64,000 nt of DNA. It comes from an uncultured Eubacteriales bacterium (lineage in GTDB: Bacteria; Bacillota; Clostridia; Oscillospirales; Butyricicoccaceae). The notes under the pieces were generated by a model. It was given only the letters and a program-made list of their open reading frames with translations. It did no database searches and was not told where the DNA came from. The stretch lies in the NCBI GenBank assembly GCA_910579575.1, contig CAJTUM010000005.1:21944-85943 (forward strand), read 5' to 3'. Of the stretch, positions 41,621-49,629 are shown piece by piece (the first letter of the stretch is position 1; the number at the start of each line of letters is the position of its first letter). Position numbers and translations under genes: made by a program.

Positions 41621-42498
41621 TTCTCGATAAATTCCAGCGTTTTTGCGAGCGAATCCATCCGGGCTTTTCGCCCTGGCTCCCTGTTCTCTCCCCGATCGCC
41701 TTTGAAAAGTTTCGTCATCCAAAATTCCACCGGGACAAACAAGTGCCCGCCATAATCGTAACGCAAATGCTGGTAGAAATATGGAAAGTCATGCTGCCGC
41801 AGCCGGTCTGTCACTTGTTCCGCAGCCAGCTCAGAGGTCCACATCGTATCCATTCTGGATGAGATCAGCAGGACAGGGCCGGCAATCTTCTCTACTTTAA
41901 TAACTGCGGCGGGGTTTGGCTTCTGTACTACGGGCAGGTAGAGATCGTACATGGTCAACTCCCGTGCGGCGAGGCTTTTCCGCAGCACATGGCCGAAGGG
42001 GAATTTTTTCAGCCCGAAGCTGGTATAAGGGAGTTCTTCTCCGTGAAAGCTCCAACTGCTCCCTGGCAGGAGCATGATACCCTTTTTCTTTGTGAAGCCC
42101 TGGCAAACGGTACTGACCGGCGCTACCGCCGCCACCGCGTTCACAAGCCCCGGCAGGAGACTTCCCGCCGTCAGCGCCAGCTCCGCACCTTTGGAGACGC
42201 CCCACAGCCCCACCTTTTCATAGCCCATGTCGTGCAGCCGTTTTGTCGCCGCCTCCAACGTGTCGATGGGGACGTGGTAAAACTGATCGGGCAGTCCTTC
42301 CTCCATCACATAGGCCAGCGCCAGGGCCGTCAACCCGTGGGATTGAAAGACCGCCGCCAGCCTCCGGGTCAGCTCAAACTTCCCGTCGCTGCCGCTGAAG
42401 CAGATCAGCGCTTTTCCCGGATATGCGTCCTGGATCGGACAAAACAGCTCGCCATGAAAACCGTCTGTTTTCATGCGATAGACTGCGTTTGAGTTCAT
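41611..42498 (-). CDS. Alpha/beta hydrolase, acyl-CoA thioesterase/BAAT C-terminal type
   Basis: 295-aa hydrolase. Catalytic triad is readable: Ser in GLWGVSKGAELAL, Asp in ISSRMDTMWTS, His in YDYGGHLFVP. This spacing is that of the BAAT C-terminal domain; the N-terminal domain of eukaryotic and longer bacterial forms is absent. Substrate unknown. The ATG at 42498 is preferred, with AAAGGG upstream. Its 3' end runs into the aldo/keto reductase fragment. Confidence 0.85.
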   Translation of the reverse strand: MNSNAVYRMKTDGFHGELFCPIQDAYPGKALICFSGSDGKFELTRRLAAVFQSHGLTALALAYVMEEGLPDQFYHVPIDTLEAATKRLHDMGYEKVGLWGVSKGAELALTAGSLLPGLVNAVAAVAPVSTVCQGFTKKKGIMLLPGSSWSFHGEELPYTSFGLKKFPFGHVLRKSLAARELTMYDLYLPVVQKPNPAAVIKVEKIAGPVLLISSRMDTMWTSELAAEQVTDRLRQHDFPYFYQHLRYDYGGHLFVPVEFWMTKLFKGDRGENREPGRKARMDSLAKTLEFIEKWR

Positions 42499-42585
42499 TT
42501 TCTTCACACCCTTTCCTCAGAAAATCAAAATAACCGAAAAATTCTTTCCACTTAAAAGTTCGTTAGTCTAAGGCAACCTATGTAT

Positions 42586-42618
42586 AAAAACAAACCAGCC
42601 GCCGAACTGCGGCTGGTT
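42586..42618 (-). terminator. Terminator after the SLH protein gene
   Basis: AACCAGCCGC/GCGGCTGGTT stem followed on the minus strand by TGTTTTTATAC, 26 bp after the stop at 42644. Confidence 0.85.
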
Positions 42619-42643
42619 GCTTACATTATTTTTGTTGTGGTTG

Positions 42644-44287
42644 TTATTTTGCCAGAGCCCGGTAGAGGAAGGTCACGATTTGCCCGCGCGTACAGGTGGA
42701 ATCCGGCGAGAAGGCGTCGGCGGATGTCCCGGCGGTAACGCCTTTTTCTACCGCCCAGGCCACGGCCCCAGCATATTCCGCTCCGGCGGGAACGTCCGCG
42801 AAACCAGAGGCTTTGGCGGAGGGGCTGCCTGCCAGCTTCCACAGATAGGTCACTGCCATCGCGCGGGTACAGGGGGCGTTGGCGGAAAAAGTCCCGTCTA
42901 TCAAGTTCTGCTCCCGCGCCCATTGAACGGCTTTGGCGTAATACTCGCTGCCGCTCGCCGCTCCAGCAGGTTCCGGCGAACCGTTGGCCCGCCAGAGGAA
43001 GGTTACTATCTGCGCCTGGGAGCAGGTAGCGCCAGGAGAGAAATTGCCGTCTCCGGTTCCTGCGGTAATTCCCCCCTCCAGCGCCCATACCACAGGCGCG
43101 GCAAACCAGTCGTCGGTCTTCACGTCTGCCATCAGGCGGTTGTAGTGGATAGTGGCTCTGCTCAAGACCGAGTTGTTCGTACTGATCTGGATGGCCTTCC
43201 ACTGGGCCTCGCTGCCGCTGTAGTAGACGTCCTTTATGCTGCCAGCGTTCCCAAACCCGACCTCTCCGATACTGGCGACGCTGGCGGGGATGGATACTCT
43301 GGTCAGGCTGGAGCAGCCTCGAAAGGCAAAGCTTCCGATTTCAGCAACGCCAGGGAGAATGTTTACTTCGGTCAGGCCGGTACAGTCATAGAACGCCGCG
43401 CCCCCAACGGCGGTCACAGTACCCGGGATGGTCGCCTTGGTCAGCATTGTATTATTTGAAAAAGCCCACTCTCCAATACTGGTAGTGCCGGAGGGGATAT
43501 TTAATTCTTTCATGGTCCGCAACACATGGGGCGGATACTGCCAGACGACGGGGCATATGCCTGTTCCGTCGGTTCCTTGGGCCCGGTTCAATATAATGTC
43601 AGTAAAACAGGTTTGCCTCTGATCCTCAGATGGATAAAAATTATCTATAATATTGTGTAGATGGTACTCTTCGCCCCATTTTTTAGTCATGCGTTCTCCG
43701 AAATGAAGAAATTCATGAACATATGTCCCTATATGCCAAAGGTTTTTGTCGGTATAAGAACGATAGGAATCCTGAAGATGCTTCCAGTCCTGGGGATGGA
43801 TATGCGACATACCGGCGCCATTCTCAAACGAGGGGCTATAGGTCATTCCCGCATAACCTGTCCAAACGGTAAAATCGAGAATGCAGAACACATGGTCATA
43901 CCGATCCAGATCCACCTTGTCCTCCAGAAAGGGGGCCGCTTGTTTCGGTAGAAAAAGCGAGATGCCTGTATCAGCCTTTTCCAATTCCGTAACAGTCGCG
44001 TCAATCTCCACCACTTCAACATGAGCCCGCATCACCCCGACGGAATTCATGTACTCCTCGAACTCTACGGCGAGGTCCCGGATCAGATCAACTTCCTCCT
44101 GGGGCATGGAATAGGTTACGTGCTTTGTCTTGTAGTATCCGTCTGTAACGTCGCTGTCCAACTTTTTGAAAACAGCGAACAGGAAATACCAGTCGGGCAG
44201 AGTTTCCTTCTCCGCCGCGAACGCCGCGCTCGGCAACATTCCCAAACACATGACCAGGATAAGCAAAATGGATAATAATTTTTTCAT
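42644..44287 (-). CDS. Secreted SLH-domain protein with HExxH motif and leucine-rich repeats
   Basis: 547-aa exported surface protein. Signal peptide MKKLLSILLILVMCLGMLPS with cleavage after AAFA. Residues ~28-240 form an unrecognised domain with a zinc-protease-like HEFLH motif (in GTYVHEFLHFGERM). Residues ~250-370 hold BspA-type leucine-rich repeats (IGEWAFSNNTMLTKATIP, IGSFAFRGCSSLTRVSIP). Three SLH repeats at the C-terminus (each with W-A, T-A-G-T, F-S and TCTR/Q elements) should bind it to the cell wall. Start 44287 chosen for the AGGAG ten bases upstream. Monocistronic. Confidence 0.88.
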   Translation of the reverse strand: MKKLLSILLILVMCLGMLPSAAFAAEKETLPDWYFLFAVFKKLDSDVTDGYYKTKHVTYSMPQEEVDLIRDLAVEFEEYMNSVGVMRAHVEVVEIDATVTELEKADTGISLFLPKQAAPFLEDKVDLDRYDHVFCILDFTVWTGYAGMTYSPSFENGAGMSHIHPQDWKHLQDSYRSYTDKNLWHIGTYVHEFLHFGERMTKKWGEEYHLHNIIDNFYPSEDQRQTCFTDIILNRAQGTDGTGICPVVWQYPPHVLRTMKELNIPSGTTSIGEWAFSNNTMLTKATIPGTVTAVGGAAFYDCTGLTEVNILPGVAEIGSFAFRGCSSLTRVSIPASVASIGEVGFGNAGSIKDVYYSGSEAQWKAIQISTNNSVLSRATIHYNRLMADVKTDDWFAAPVVWALEGGITAGTGDGNFSPGATCSQAQIVTFLWRANGSPEPAGAASGSEYYAKAVQWAREQNLIDGTFSANAPCTRAMAVTYLWKLAGSPSAKASGFADVPAGAEYAGAVAWAVEKGVTAGTSADAFSPDSTCTRGQIVTFLYRALAK

Positions 44288-44473
44288 ACCTGACATTCTC
44301 CTCTGTTTCTATGTGCTTCTTATTCTATCACGCTTTCCTGCCGATCACAACCATGCAAAATCGTTTTGTCATGGCGATTGACAAGCTGTCTTTTTCGCCA
44401 GTAGGACTGAATAACCATCGTATTTTGCCATTTGGCGAAAATCAAATCACACAGAAAGAAAAATAGACATGAA

Positions 44474-44506
44474 AAAAGCCGTGAAATCATTGATTTCACG
44501 GCTTTT
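44474..44506 (-). terminator. Terminator after tRNA-Ala
   Basis: Thirteen-bp stem AAAAGCCGTGAAA/TTTCACGGCTTTT immediately after the CCA of tRNA-Ala, with T-run on the minus strand. Confidence 0.92.
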
Positions 44507-44507
44507 G

Positions 44508-44583
44508 TGGTGGACCTGAACGGGATCGAACCGTCGACCTCTCGGATGCGAACCGAACGCTCTCCCAGCTGAGCTACAGGCCC
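44508..44583 (-). tRNA. tRNA-Ala (anticodon CGC)
   Basis: 76-nt cloverleaf with encoded CCA. Anticodon loop TTCGCAT gives CGC. The acceptor stem GGGCCTG/CAGGTCC contains the G3-U70 pair that specifies alanine. D-loop GG and TTCGATC T-loop are canonical. Its own promoter and terminator flank it. Confidence 0.97.
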
Positions 44584-44618
44584 ATATATTTGACATCGGC
44601 TTATTCTCAACAAACGAT

Positions 44619-44647
44619 ATTATAACCGCCGGCGCCGCAATTGTCAA
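44619..44647 (-). promoter_or_regulatory. Consensus promoter for tRNA-Ala
   Basis: On the minus strand TTGACA (44647-44642), 17-bp spacer, TATAAT (44624-44619): a perfect sigma-A promoter 36 bp before the tRNA. Confidence 0.9.
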
Positions 44648-44698
44648 GAGATAAATTCCGGCAGCGGCAATTTTTTCTTTGCAAGGCGGCCGGTCCAA

Positions 44699-44730
44699 CA
44701 AAAACGCCGCTTTGCTTTCACAAAGCGGCG
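44699..44730 (-). terminator. Terminator after the tRNA-Thr/tRNA-Gly transcript
   Basis: CGCCGCTTTG/CAAAGCGGCG stem followed by TTTTTGTT on the minus strand, seven bases after the encoded CCA of the unusual tRNA-Gly. Confidence 0.92.
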
Positions 44731-44737
44731 GAGAATT

Positions 44738-44812
44738 TGGAGCGGGCGAACGGATTTACACCGCTATCTCTTGCCGGGAAGGCAAGCGGCCTAAAAATTA
44801 GCCCACACCCAC
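44738..44812 (-). tRNA. Non-canonical tRNA-Gly (anticodon UCC), probable non-ribosomal type
   Basis: 75-nt gene with encoded CCA, starting at the base next to the CCA of tRNA-Thr. All four stems pair: acceptor GTGGGTG/CGCCCGC (two G-U pairs), D-stem GGCT/GGCC, perfect anticodon stem CTTGC/GCAAG around loop CTTCCCG (anticodon TCC), and T-stem AGCGG/CCGTT. The D-loop AATTTTTA lacks G18-G19 and the T-loop TGTAAAT lacks the TTC motif, so the normal tertiary D-T contact and good EF-Tu binding are unlikely. The same oddities, and the same anticodon loop, mark staphylococcal tRNA-Gly used for peptidoglycan cross-bridges. Function here is inferred; decay to a pseudogene is the alternative. Confidence 0.8.
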
Positions 44813-44888
<76 letters not shown>

Positions 44889-44906
44889 GCGTCTGAACGC
44901 TTATTT

Positions 44907-44935
44907 ATTATACAAGACGCCGGCGCTTTTGTCCA
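44907..44935 (-). promoter_or_regulatory. Promoter of the tRNA-Thr/tRNA-Gly operon
   Basis: On the minus strand TGGACA (44935-44930), 17-bp spacer, TATAAT (44912-44907), 18 bp before tRNA-Thr. Five of six and six of six matches to consensus. Confidence 0.85.
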
Positions 44936-45070
44936 GCTTTTTTTGAAAATAATTTTGATTTTCTTTTTTGCCCTTTCTCCAGGCCCTTGGAGTCGGCTTC
45001 ATGATGGATTTTTTCCTTGGGATATGATATACTTTTTGTCGCAACTGCAAACGACAGGAGGAAACGCGCC

Positions 45071-45634
45071 ATGAAGAACCGACGTTTTTCCCAGCGGCTC
45101 TCTTCCCTGCTGCTGGCTTTACTGCTGATTTTGCCGCTTTCCGGCTGCGGCGTCCAGCTCCTTCCCGCAGACGAGCCTGTAGGTTCCGCAGACCAGGGAA
45201 CCCCCGCCGCTCCAGAACAGCCGACGCCCCCGCCGGCAGAAGACCTGACGCAAGAAGATCCGCCGGAACCGGATCAACCCAGTCTGCCTGAAGACGGCTG
45301 GTACTCTTCCAAAGAAGAGGTCGCTCTGTATCTTCATTTATACGGCCGGCTGCCGGATAATTTTATCACAAAGGCGGAGGCCCAGGCCGCAGGATGGACT
45401 GGAGGCAATGTGGAACCGTATACTGGCGAAGGGACGGCTTTGGGCGGCAGCCGCTTCGGCAACTACGAGGAACGGTTGCCTCAGGCGGAAGGCCGGACCT
45501 ATCAGGAATGCGACATCGATACTGTGGGCGCCTCTTCCCGAGGCGCCAAGCGCATCGTCTTCTCCAACGACGGTTTGATCTATTATACAGACGATCATTA
45601 CGAGAGCTTTGAGCTGCTTTACGGGGAGCCATAA
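45071..45634 (+). CDS. Barnase-family ribonuclease, lipoprotein form
   Basis: Guanyl-specific RNase (N1/barnase family), 187 aa. A signal peptide ends at lipobox LSGC (Cys ~26), followed by a ~45-residue Pro/Glu/Asp linker and the barnase domain from about residue 78 (YLHLYGRLPDNFITKAEAQA). Catalytic residues corresponding to barnase Glu73, Arg83, Arg87 and His102 are visible in GRTYQECDID, SSRGAKRIVF and YTDDHYESFELL. So the enzyme should be active and tethered outside the membrane. AGGAGG precedes the ATG. The barstar gene starts two bases after the stop. Confidence 0.92.
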   Translation: MKNRRFSQRLSSLLLALLLILPLSGCGVQLLPADEPVGSADQGTPAAPEQPTPPPAEDLTQEDPPEPDQPSLPEDGWYSSKEEVALYLHLYGRLPDNFITKAEAQAAGWTGGNVEPYTGEGTALGGSRFGNYEERLPQAEGRTYQECDIDTVGASSRGAKRIVFSNDGLIYYTDDHYESFELLYGEP

Positions 45635-45636
45635 CG

Positions 45637-45900
45637 ATGAAAACAATCGTCTTGGACGGCGGCCGGCTGGCTTGCCGAGAGCAGGCTATGGACTTGCTGG
45701 GCGCGGCCTTTGATTGCCCTTGTTGGTGGGGCCGAAACCTGGACGCCCTGTGCGACTGCCTATGGGAACTAAAAGAGCCCGCGGCCCTGGAAGTGGAAAA
45801 TCACAGCTTGACTGCGGCCTCCCCTTTTGGCCACAGTCTTTTGCGGACTTTAGCGCAATGCGCCGCCGAAAACCCCCGCTTCTCGCTGCTTCTGCGGTAA
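45637..45900 (+). CDS. Barstar family ribonuclease inhibitor
   Basis: Cytoplasmic inhibitor of 87 aa that would block the barnase-like enzyme before export. It has the barstar layout: N-terminal strand TIVLDGGRLACREQAMDLLG, the binding-helix region WWGRNLDALCDCLWELKEPA (Asp in the inhibitory N-L-D-A-L motif) and the closing strand. Placed directly after the RNase gene, matching an enzyme-antidote pair. Confidence 0.93.
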   Translation: MKTIVLDGGRLACREQAMDLLGAAFDCPCWWGRNLDALCDCLWELKEPAALEVENHSLTAASPFGHSLLRTLAQCAAENPRFSLLLR

Positions 45901-45957
45901 CGCAAGGCGGCCGGCGTTCCCTTCCCCGCTTCAGCCCCTGTAGAAAGGCAGGAACCG

Positions 45958-47358
45958 ATGAAACCAAAACTGGATAAACAAGAATCCCGCGCTCTTGCGG
46001 CCATCATCTTAGGGTTGGCCTGGCCCACCATTGTGGAGCAGGTGATGCAGACCGCCGTGCAGTATATCGACACCGCCATGGTGGGCGCGCTTGGCGCTCA
46101 GGCTACCGCGGCGGTAGGCGCCACCAGCACGGTAGGCTGGCTGATTTTCGGCATGATCTCCGCCTTTGGCGTGGGGTTTCTGGCCATCATTGCCCGGGTC
46201 TGCGGCGCAGGCGACCGGGAAGCCGCCCGACGGGCCGCCGGCCAGGCCGTCCTGGTAACGCTGGTTGTGGGGACGGCCTTTACCGCCTTGCCGCTGGCTT
46301 TGAGCGGCTCTATTCCCGCTTGGATGCAGGTGGAGGCCGACATCCGCCCCTTGGCCTCCTCCTATTTCTTTATTTTGTATCTTCCCATGCTGCCCCGGAC
46401 GGCCAGCGCCATTTTCGGCTCTGTCCTGCGGGCCGCCGGCGATACCAAAACGCCCATGAAGGTGGGCGTTTTGGTCAATTTCATCAATATCACGATGAAT
46501 TTTTTGCTGATTTATCCAACCCGCTCTGCCACGATCTTCTCCCATTCCTTCACTATCCCTGGCGCGGGGTTGGGCGTCGTCGGCGCGGCGGCGGCCAGCG
46601 CCATTGCCTATACCTGGGGCGGCCTTCACATTTCCTGGGCTCTGTGGCGCCACCCCATGCTCTCCCCCAAGGGCGCCAGCCTCCGGCCGGATAAACAGAT
46701 TCTCAAGCCTTGTCTGAAAATCGCTTTCCCCAATATGCTCCAGCGCTTCGGCACGTCTCTGGGCTTTGTAGCCTTTGCCGCCATGATCAATTCTCTGGGG
46801 CATATTTCCACTGCCGCCCACACCATCGCCAACACAGTGGAATCCGCCTTTTATATCCCTGGCTATGGAATGCAGACCGCCGCCGCCACTTTGACAGGAA
46901 ACGCCTACGGCGCAGGCGACGGCCAACGTATGAAAAATCTGGCCTCTATTTTTATTCCCATTGAAATCGCTTTGATGGTCGTTTCGGGCGGCGCTCTGTT
47001 CGCCTCTGCGCCGGCGCTGATGGGGCTGTTTTCCTCCAACCCGGAGGTGATTTCTCTGGGCGCCGTCGTGCTGCGGATGGTAGCCGTTTCCGAGCCGTTG
47101 TACGGTTTTTCCATCATTGTGGAGGGCATGATGATGGGCGTCGGCAAAACGAAGGAGCCTTTCTTTTACAATATCTTAGGGATGTGGTGCGTGCGCATTG
47201 TCGGTTCTTTTGTCTGCACTCAGCTGCTGAACCTGGGGTTGGTTTCGGCTTGGGCCTGCATGATCGCCCACAATGCGCTGCTGTTCGTCTTTTATCTCGC
47301 CGCCTATCTTCGGGGTTCCTGGAACCCTCTGCGGGAAAAAGCTTCGGCAAAAAGCTGA
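45958..47358 (+). CDS. MATE family efflux transporter
   Basis: Membrane exporter of 466 aa with twelve predicted helices in two homologous halves. IILGLAWPTIVEQVMQTAVQ and DTAMVGALGAQATAAVGATS form the first-half MATE signature; LRAAGDTKTPMKVGVLVNFI and GYGMQTAAATLTGNAYGAGD are the second. Substrate unknown (cations, drugs or metabolites). AGGCAGG precedes the ATG at 45958. It is separated by 57 bp from barstar and may share that transcript. Confidence 0.92.
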   Translation: MKPKLDKQESRALAAIILGLAWPTIVEQVMQTAVQYIDTAMVGALGAQATAAVGATSTVGWLIFGMISAFGVGFLAIIARVCGAGDREAARRAAGQAVLVTLVVGTAFTALPLALSGSIPAWMQVEADIRPLASSYFFILYLPMLPRTASAIFGSVLRAAGDTKTPMKVGVLVNFINITMNFLLIYPTRSATIFSHSFTIPGAGLGVVGAAAASAIAYTWGGLHISWALWRHPMLSPKGASLRPDKQILKPCLKIAFPNMLQRFGTSLGFVAFAAMINSLGHISTAAHTIANTVESAFYIPGYGMQTAAATLTGNAYGAGDGQRMKNLASIFIPIEIALMVVSGGALFASAPALMGLFSSNPEVISLGAVVLRMVAVSEPLYGFSIIVEGMMMGVGKTKEPFFYNILGMWCVRIVGSFVCTQLLNLGLVSAWACMIAHNALLFVFYLAAYLRGSWNPLREKASAKS

Positions 47359-47539
47359 AACGCTTTGAAACGGTTATTGGGTCGGTTAGAGTCGTCTTTG
47401 AGGCGCTATATCAAACATATCGCCATTCTGTTTTTTGTATGTATGGAATATCCTCTGCGCTCTGCTAAAAAGAGATAACAAACTGTAGTTTATTGGGAGA
47501 TTTCATCTTTTGGAGCTGGACCGACAATCGGCGCGCTTG

Positions 47540-47586
47540 AAAAACGCCCTTTGACGCAAACAGAAACCGCGTCAGAGGGCGTTTTT
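47540..47586. terminator. Bidirectional terminator between MATE and sleB-like genes
   Basis: Long imperfect stem AAAAACGCCCT-TTGACGC paired with GCGTCA-GAGGGCGTTTTT around an 11-base loop, between convergent genes. 47359-47539 shows nothing further. Confidence 0.85.
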
Positions 47587-47607
47587 CCATTGTCGCTGGA
47601 GCGATTC

Positions 47608-48249
47608 TCAACAGAAAAAGCGATGGCCTTCCATCTCAAAGCAATAGGTCAGTTGACGCTCAAACCAGCTGGCCGTTTTTTGGCCCGTATATTGAGGGGC
47701 ATAGAAATACAAAGCGCCGCCAGTGGTATCCGGCTGATAGACGGCGGCGTAAACCGCGTTGATGGTGTCGGCGTCCGGCTTCCACTTGGGGTTATAATAG
47801 TTTTTAATGGACACAGGAAACTGGTTGGGAGCATGGAGCACCTCGGAAACGCTGTTGGGAAACTGAGAAGCCAACACCCGGTTTACAATGACGTTGGCCA
47901 CCGCCACTTTATGAGCATAGCTGGCGCCGTGGACTTCCCGCTCCACAACATGTTCAATCATGGACACCTCTTGGGGCGAAAGGGATATCTTGGCCTTGGG
48001 CGCCGGCGACGAGGCGGACGCCATAACCGCTTTGGCCGGCTCCCCCTTGGAAACAGGGCCTTCGGGAAGAGGGGATTCCGCGATCATCGGCGTCGGGCCG
48101 TTCCGGCCCCATTCCGCCGCCATGTCCGCCAGTCGCGCCGCTGCGCCGGCCATTTCTCCTCTGCCTTGGGCCGCGCCCAAGGGGCCTGCCAACGCCGCCA
48201 GAAGGCTCGCCGTAAACAGAGCCGTGCTTCGGGTCCATTTTTTGTCCAT
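47608..48249 (-). CDS. Cell wall hydrolase, SleB type
   Basis: Secreted or spore cortex-lytic type hydrolase, 213 aa. Signal peptide at residues 1-27 (ALFTASLLAALAGPLGAA), a low-complexity linker to about residue 90, then a Hydrolase_2/SleB domain (SMIEHVVEREVHGASYAHKV with the catalytic Glu, AVANVIVNRVLASQFPNS, PNQFPV). SleB domains are lytic transglycosylases acting on spore cortex. No peptidoglycan-binding repeat is present, so targeting may differ from SleB itself. Confidence 0.87.
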   Translation of the reverse strand: MDKKWTRSTALFTASLLAALAGPLGAAQGRGEMAGAAARLADMAAEWGRNGPTPMIAESPLPEGPVSKGEPAKAVMASASSPAPKAKISLSPQEVSMIEHVVEREVHGASYAHKVAVANVIVNRVLASQFPNSVSEVLHAPNQFPVSIKNYYNPKWKPDADTINAVYAAVYQPDTTGGALYFYAPQYTGQKTASWFERQLTYCFEMEGHRFFC

Positions 48250-48369
48250 CGATGGGTCCTCCTTTTGCGTCCGCCCCCGTCTCGCTTGCGATCGGCTTAT
48301 TCTTTTGCTATAACCGTATCAAACCATTGTGTCGGCGGTTTCAATCCAATGAAGACGGAGGGCTTGTCC

Positions 48370-48762
48370 ATGTCGTTTTTCTTTTATGGGTTCTTTGCCA
48401 TCAGCTTGGGATGGCTGGGGCGGGGCGTCGTTTCCCTGTTCCGCTGGTTCCAGGCTCGGCGTTATATCGGGCCGGTTTCGGGCCGGGTAATCCGTTATCG
48501 TCCCAATTTCCGCTGGAGCGGACATTTCGTGGCCACAGTGGAATATTTTGCAGAGGGCGCGCTTTACCGGGAACCCTGGATCCCGGCGCCTTGGCGGGAA
48601 GAATTACAGGAAGGCAAGTCGATTCATCTGCTGTATGACCCTCGTCGCCCCTGTCGCTTTGTGTTGGCTGGCGACAACGCCTTGCTTCGCCAGGGGTTGT
48701 CCGGCTTATTTTTGGCGCTGTGTTATCTGCTGATCGCTTTTGGATATAACCGGCTCCTATAG
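48370..48762 (+). CDS. DUF3592-like membrane protein
   Basis: 130-aa protein with an N-terminal transmembrane helix (FFFYGFFAISLGWLG), a beta-rich middle (SGRVIRYRPNFRWSGHF, VATVEYFAEG, HLLYDPRRPCRF) and a C-terminal helix (SGLFLALCYLLIAFGYN). This is the DUF3592 arrangement; function unknown. GGAGGG precedes the ATG at 48370. Monocistronic, convergent with ispF. Confidence 0.75.
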   Translation: MSFFFYGFFAISLGWLGRGVVSLFRWFQARRYIGPVSGRVIRYRPNFRWSGHFVATVEYFAEGALYREPWIPAPWREELQEGKSIHLLYDPRRPCRFVLAGDNALLRQGLSGLFLALCYLLIAFGYNRLL

Positions 48763-49046
48763 ACGGTTGCAAAGAATCTCTTGGATTCTGGCTGTCGCCC
48801 AGCGCCGGCAGCCTGCCGTTGACCATATACGGCAGTATACCCATTTTTTTATGGAACAAACGCAAAACAGAGCAAAAACTTTAGCCGGCGCGGCCGTTTT
48901 CGTCGGCCTTCCCTTGATTGTCTGGCGATTTTGCGCAAGAGCAGGCGATCGGTTTCCCTGTTGAAAGACGGTTTGTCGCCGCTCCTCCGTTATGCCGATT
49001 GTATCGAATTCATTCCGCCTTTTTTGCCGCTTTCCGCAGAACGCGC
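48763..49046. other. Intergenic stretch without recognised gene
   Basis: Frames here lack ribosome binding sites and family signatures. A 37-codon frame from 48852 with a hydrophobic centre exists, but no Shine-Dalgarno precedes it. Confidence 0.5.
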
Positions 49047-49100
49047 AAAAAAACGCCGGAACCGTCTTTGGCAATTCAGGCGGGTCTCCGACGTTTTTTT
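49047..49100. terminator. Bidirectional terminator before ispF 3' end
   Basis: AAAAAAACG-C-CGGA paired with TCCG-A-CGTTTTTTT (one mismatch) around a ~26-base loop, between the convergent DUF3592 and ispF genes. Confidence 0.7.
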
Positions 49101-49114
49101 ATTCCATTGTTCGG

Positions 49115-49603
49115 TTAATTGGGCTCCATTCGCTCAATCAATGCCACAGCATAGGCTTTGATTCCCTGGCCCTGGCCGGTAAAGCCCAACGTTTCCTCCG
49201 TTTTGGCCTTAATATTCGCCTGGTCTGGGCCGATCTTCAGCGCTCGGACCAAATTTTCCTTCATCTGCCCGAAATAGGGAGAGAGCTTTGGGCGCTGGGC
49301 CACGATAACAGCGTCGATATTGACAGGCCGCCAACCGGCGGCTTTCAGTAAGTCCGCCGTTTTTTCCAACAGCTTCATGCTGTCTGCGCCCAAATAAGCC
49401 GGGTCCGTATCCGGGAAATGGGTTCCAATATCGTCCATCCCGGCGGCGCCCAGCAGGGCGTCGATAATCGCATGAACGGGGGCGTCCCCGTCGCTGTGGC
49501 CCAGCAATCCTTTTTCATAGGGAATATCCACGCCGCACAAAATCAACCGACGCCCCTCCGTCAGCCGGTGTACGTCGTAGCCGTTTCCAATCCGCATCGT
49601 CAT
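49115..49603 (-). CDS. ispF: 2-C-methyl-D-erythritol 2,4-cyclodiphosphate synthase
   Basis: Fifth enzyme of the MEP isoprenoid pathway, trimeric and zinc dependent; 162 aa. The zinc site is GYDVHRL (Asp, His) with HSDGDAPVHAIIDALLGAAG (His and the flexible loop); GTHFPDTDPAY and TEETLGFTGQGQGI complete the pattern. The ATG at 49603 follows GGAG. 26 bp after ispD. Confidence 0.96.
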   Translation of the reverse strand: MTMRIGNGYDVHRLTEGRRLILCGVDIPYEKGLLGHSDGDAPVHAIIDALLGAAGMDDIGTHFPDTDPAYLGADSMKLLEKTADLLKAAGWRPVNIDAVIVAQRPKLSPYFGQMKENLVRALKIGPDQANIKAKTEETLGFTGQGQGIKAYAVALIERMEPN

Positions 49604-49629
49604 AGGGGTCTCCTTCGCTTTGCATTCGC

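Noticed and set aside
48852..48965. Plus-strand 37-codon peptide with a hydrophobic centre
   Set aside because: No ribosome binding site; could not be supported.
48757..49074. Minus-strand 105-codon frame with two CxxC-like motifs
   Set aside because: TTG start without Shine-Dalgarno and no family pattern.
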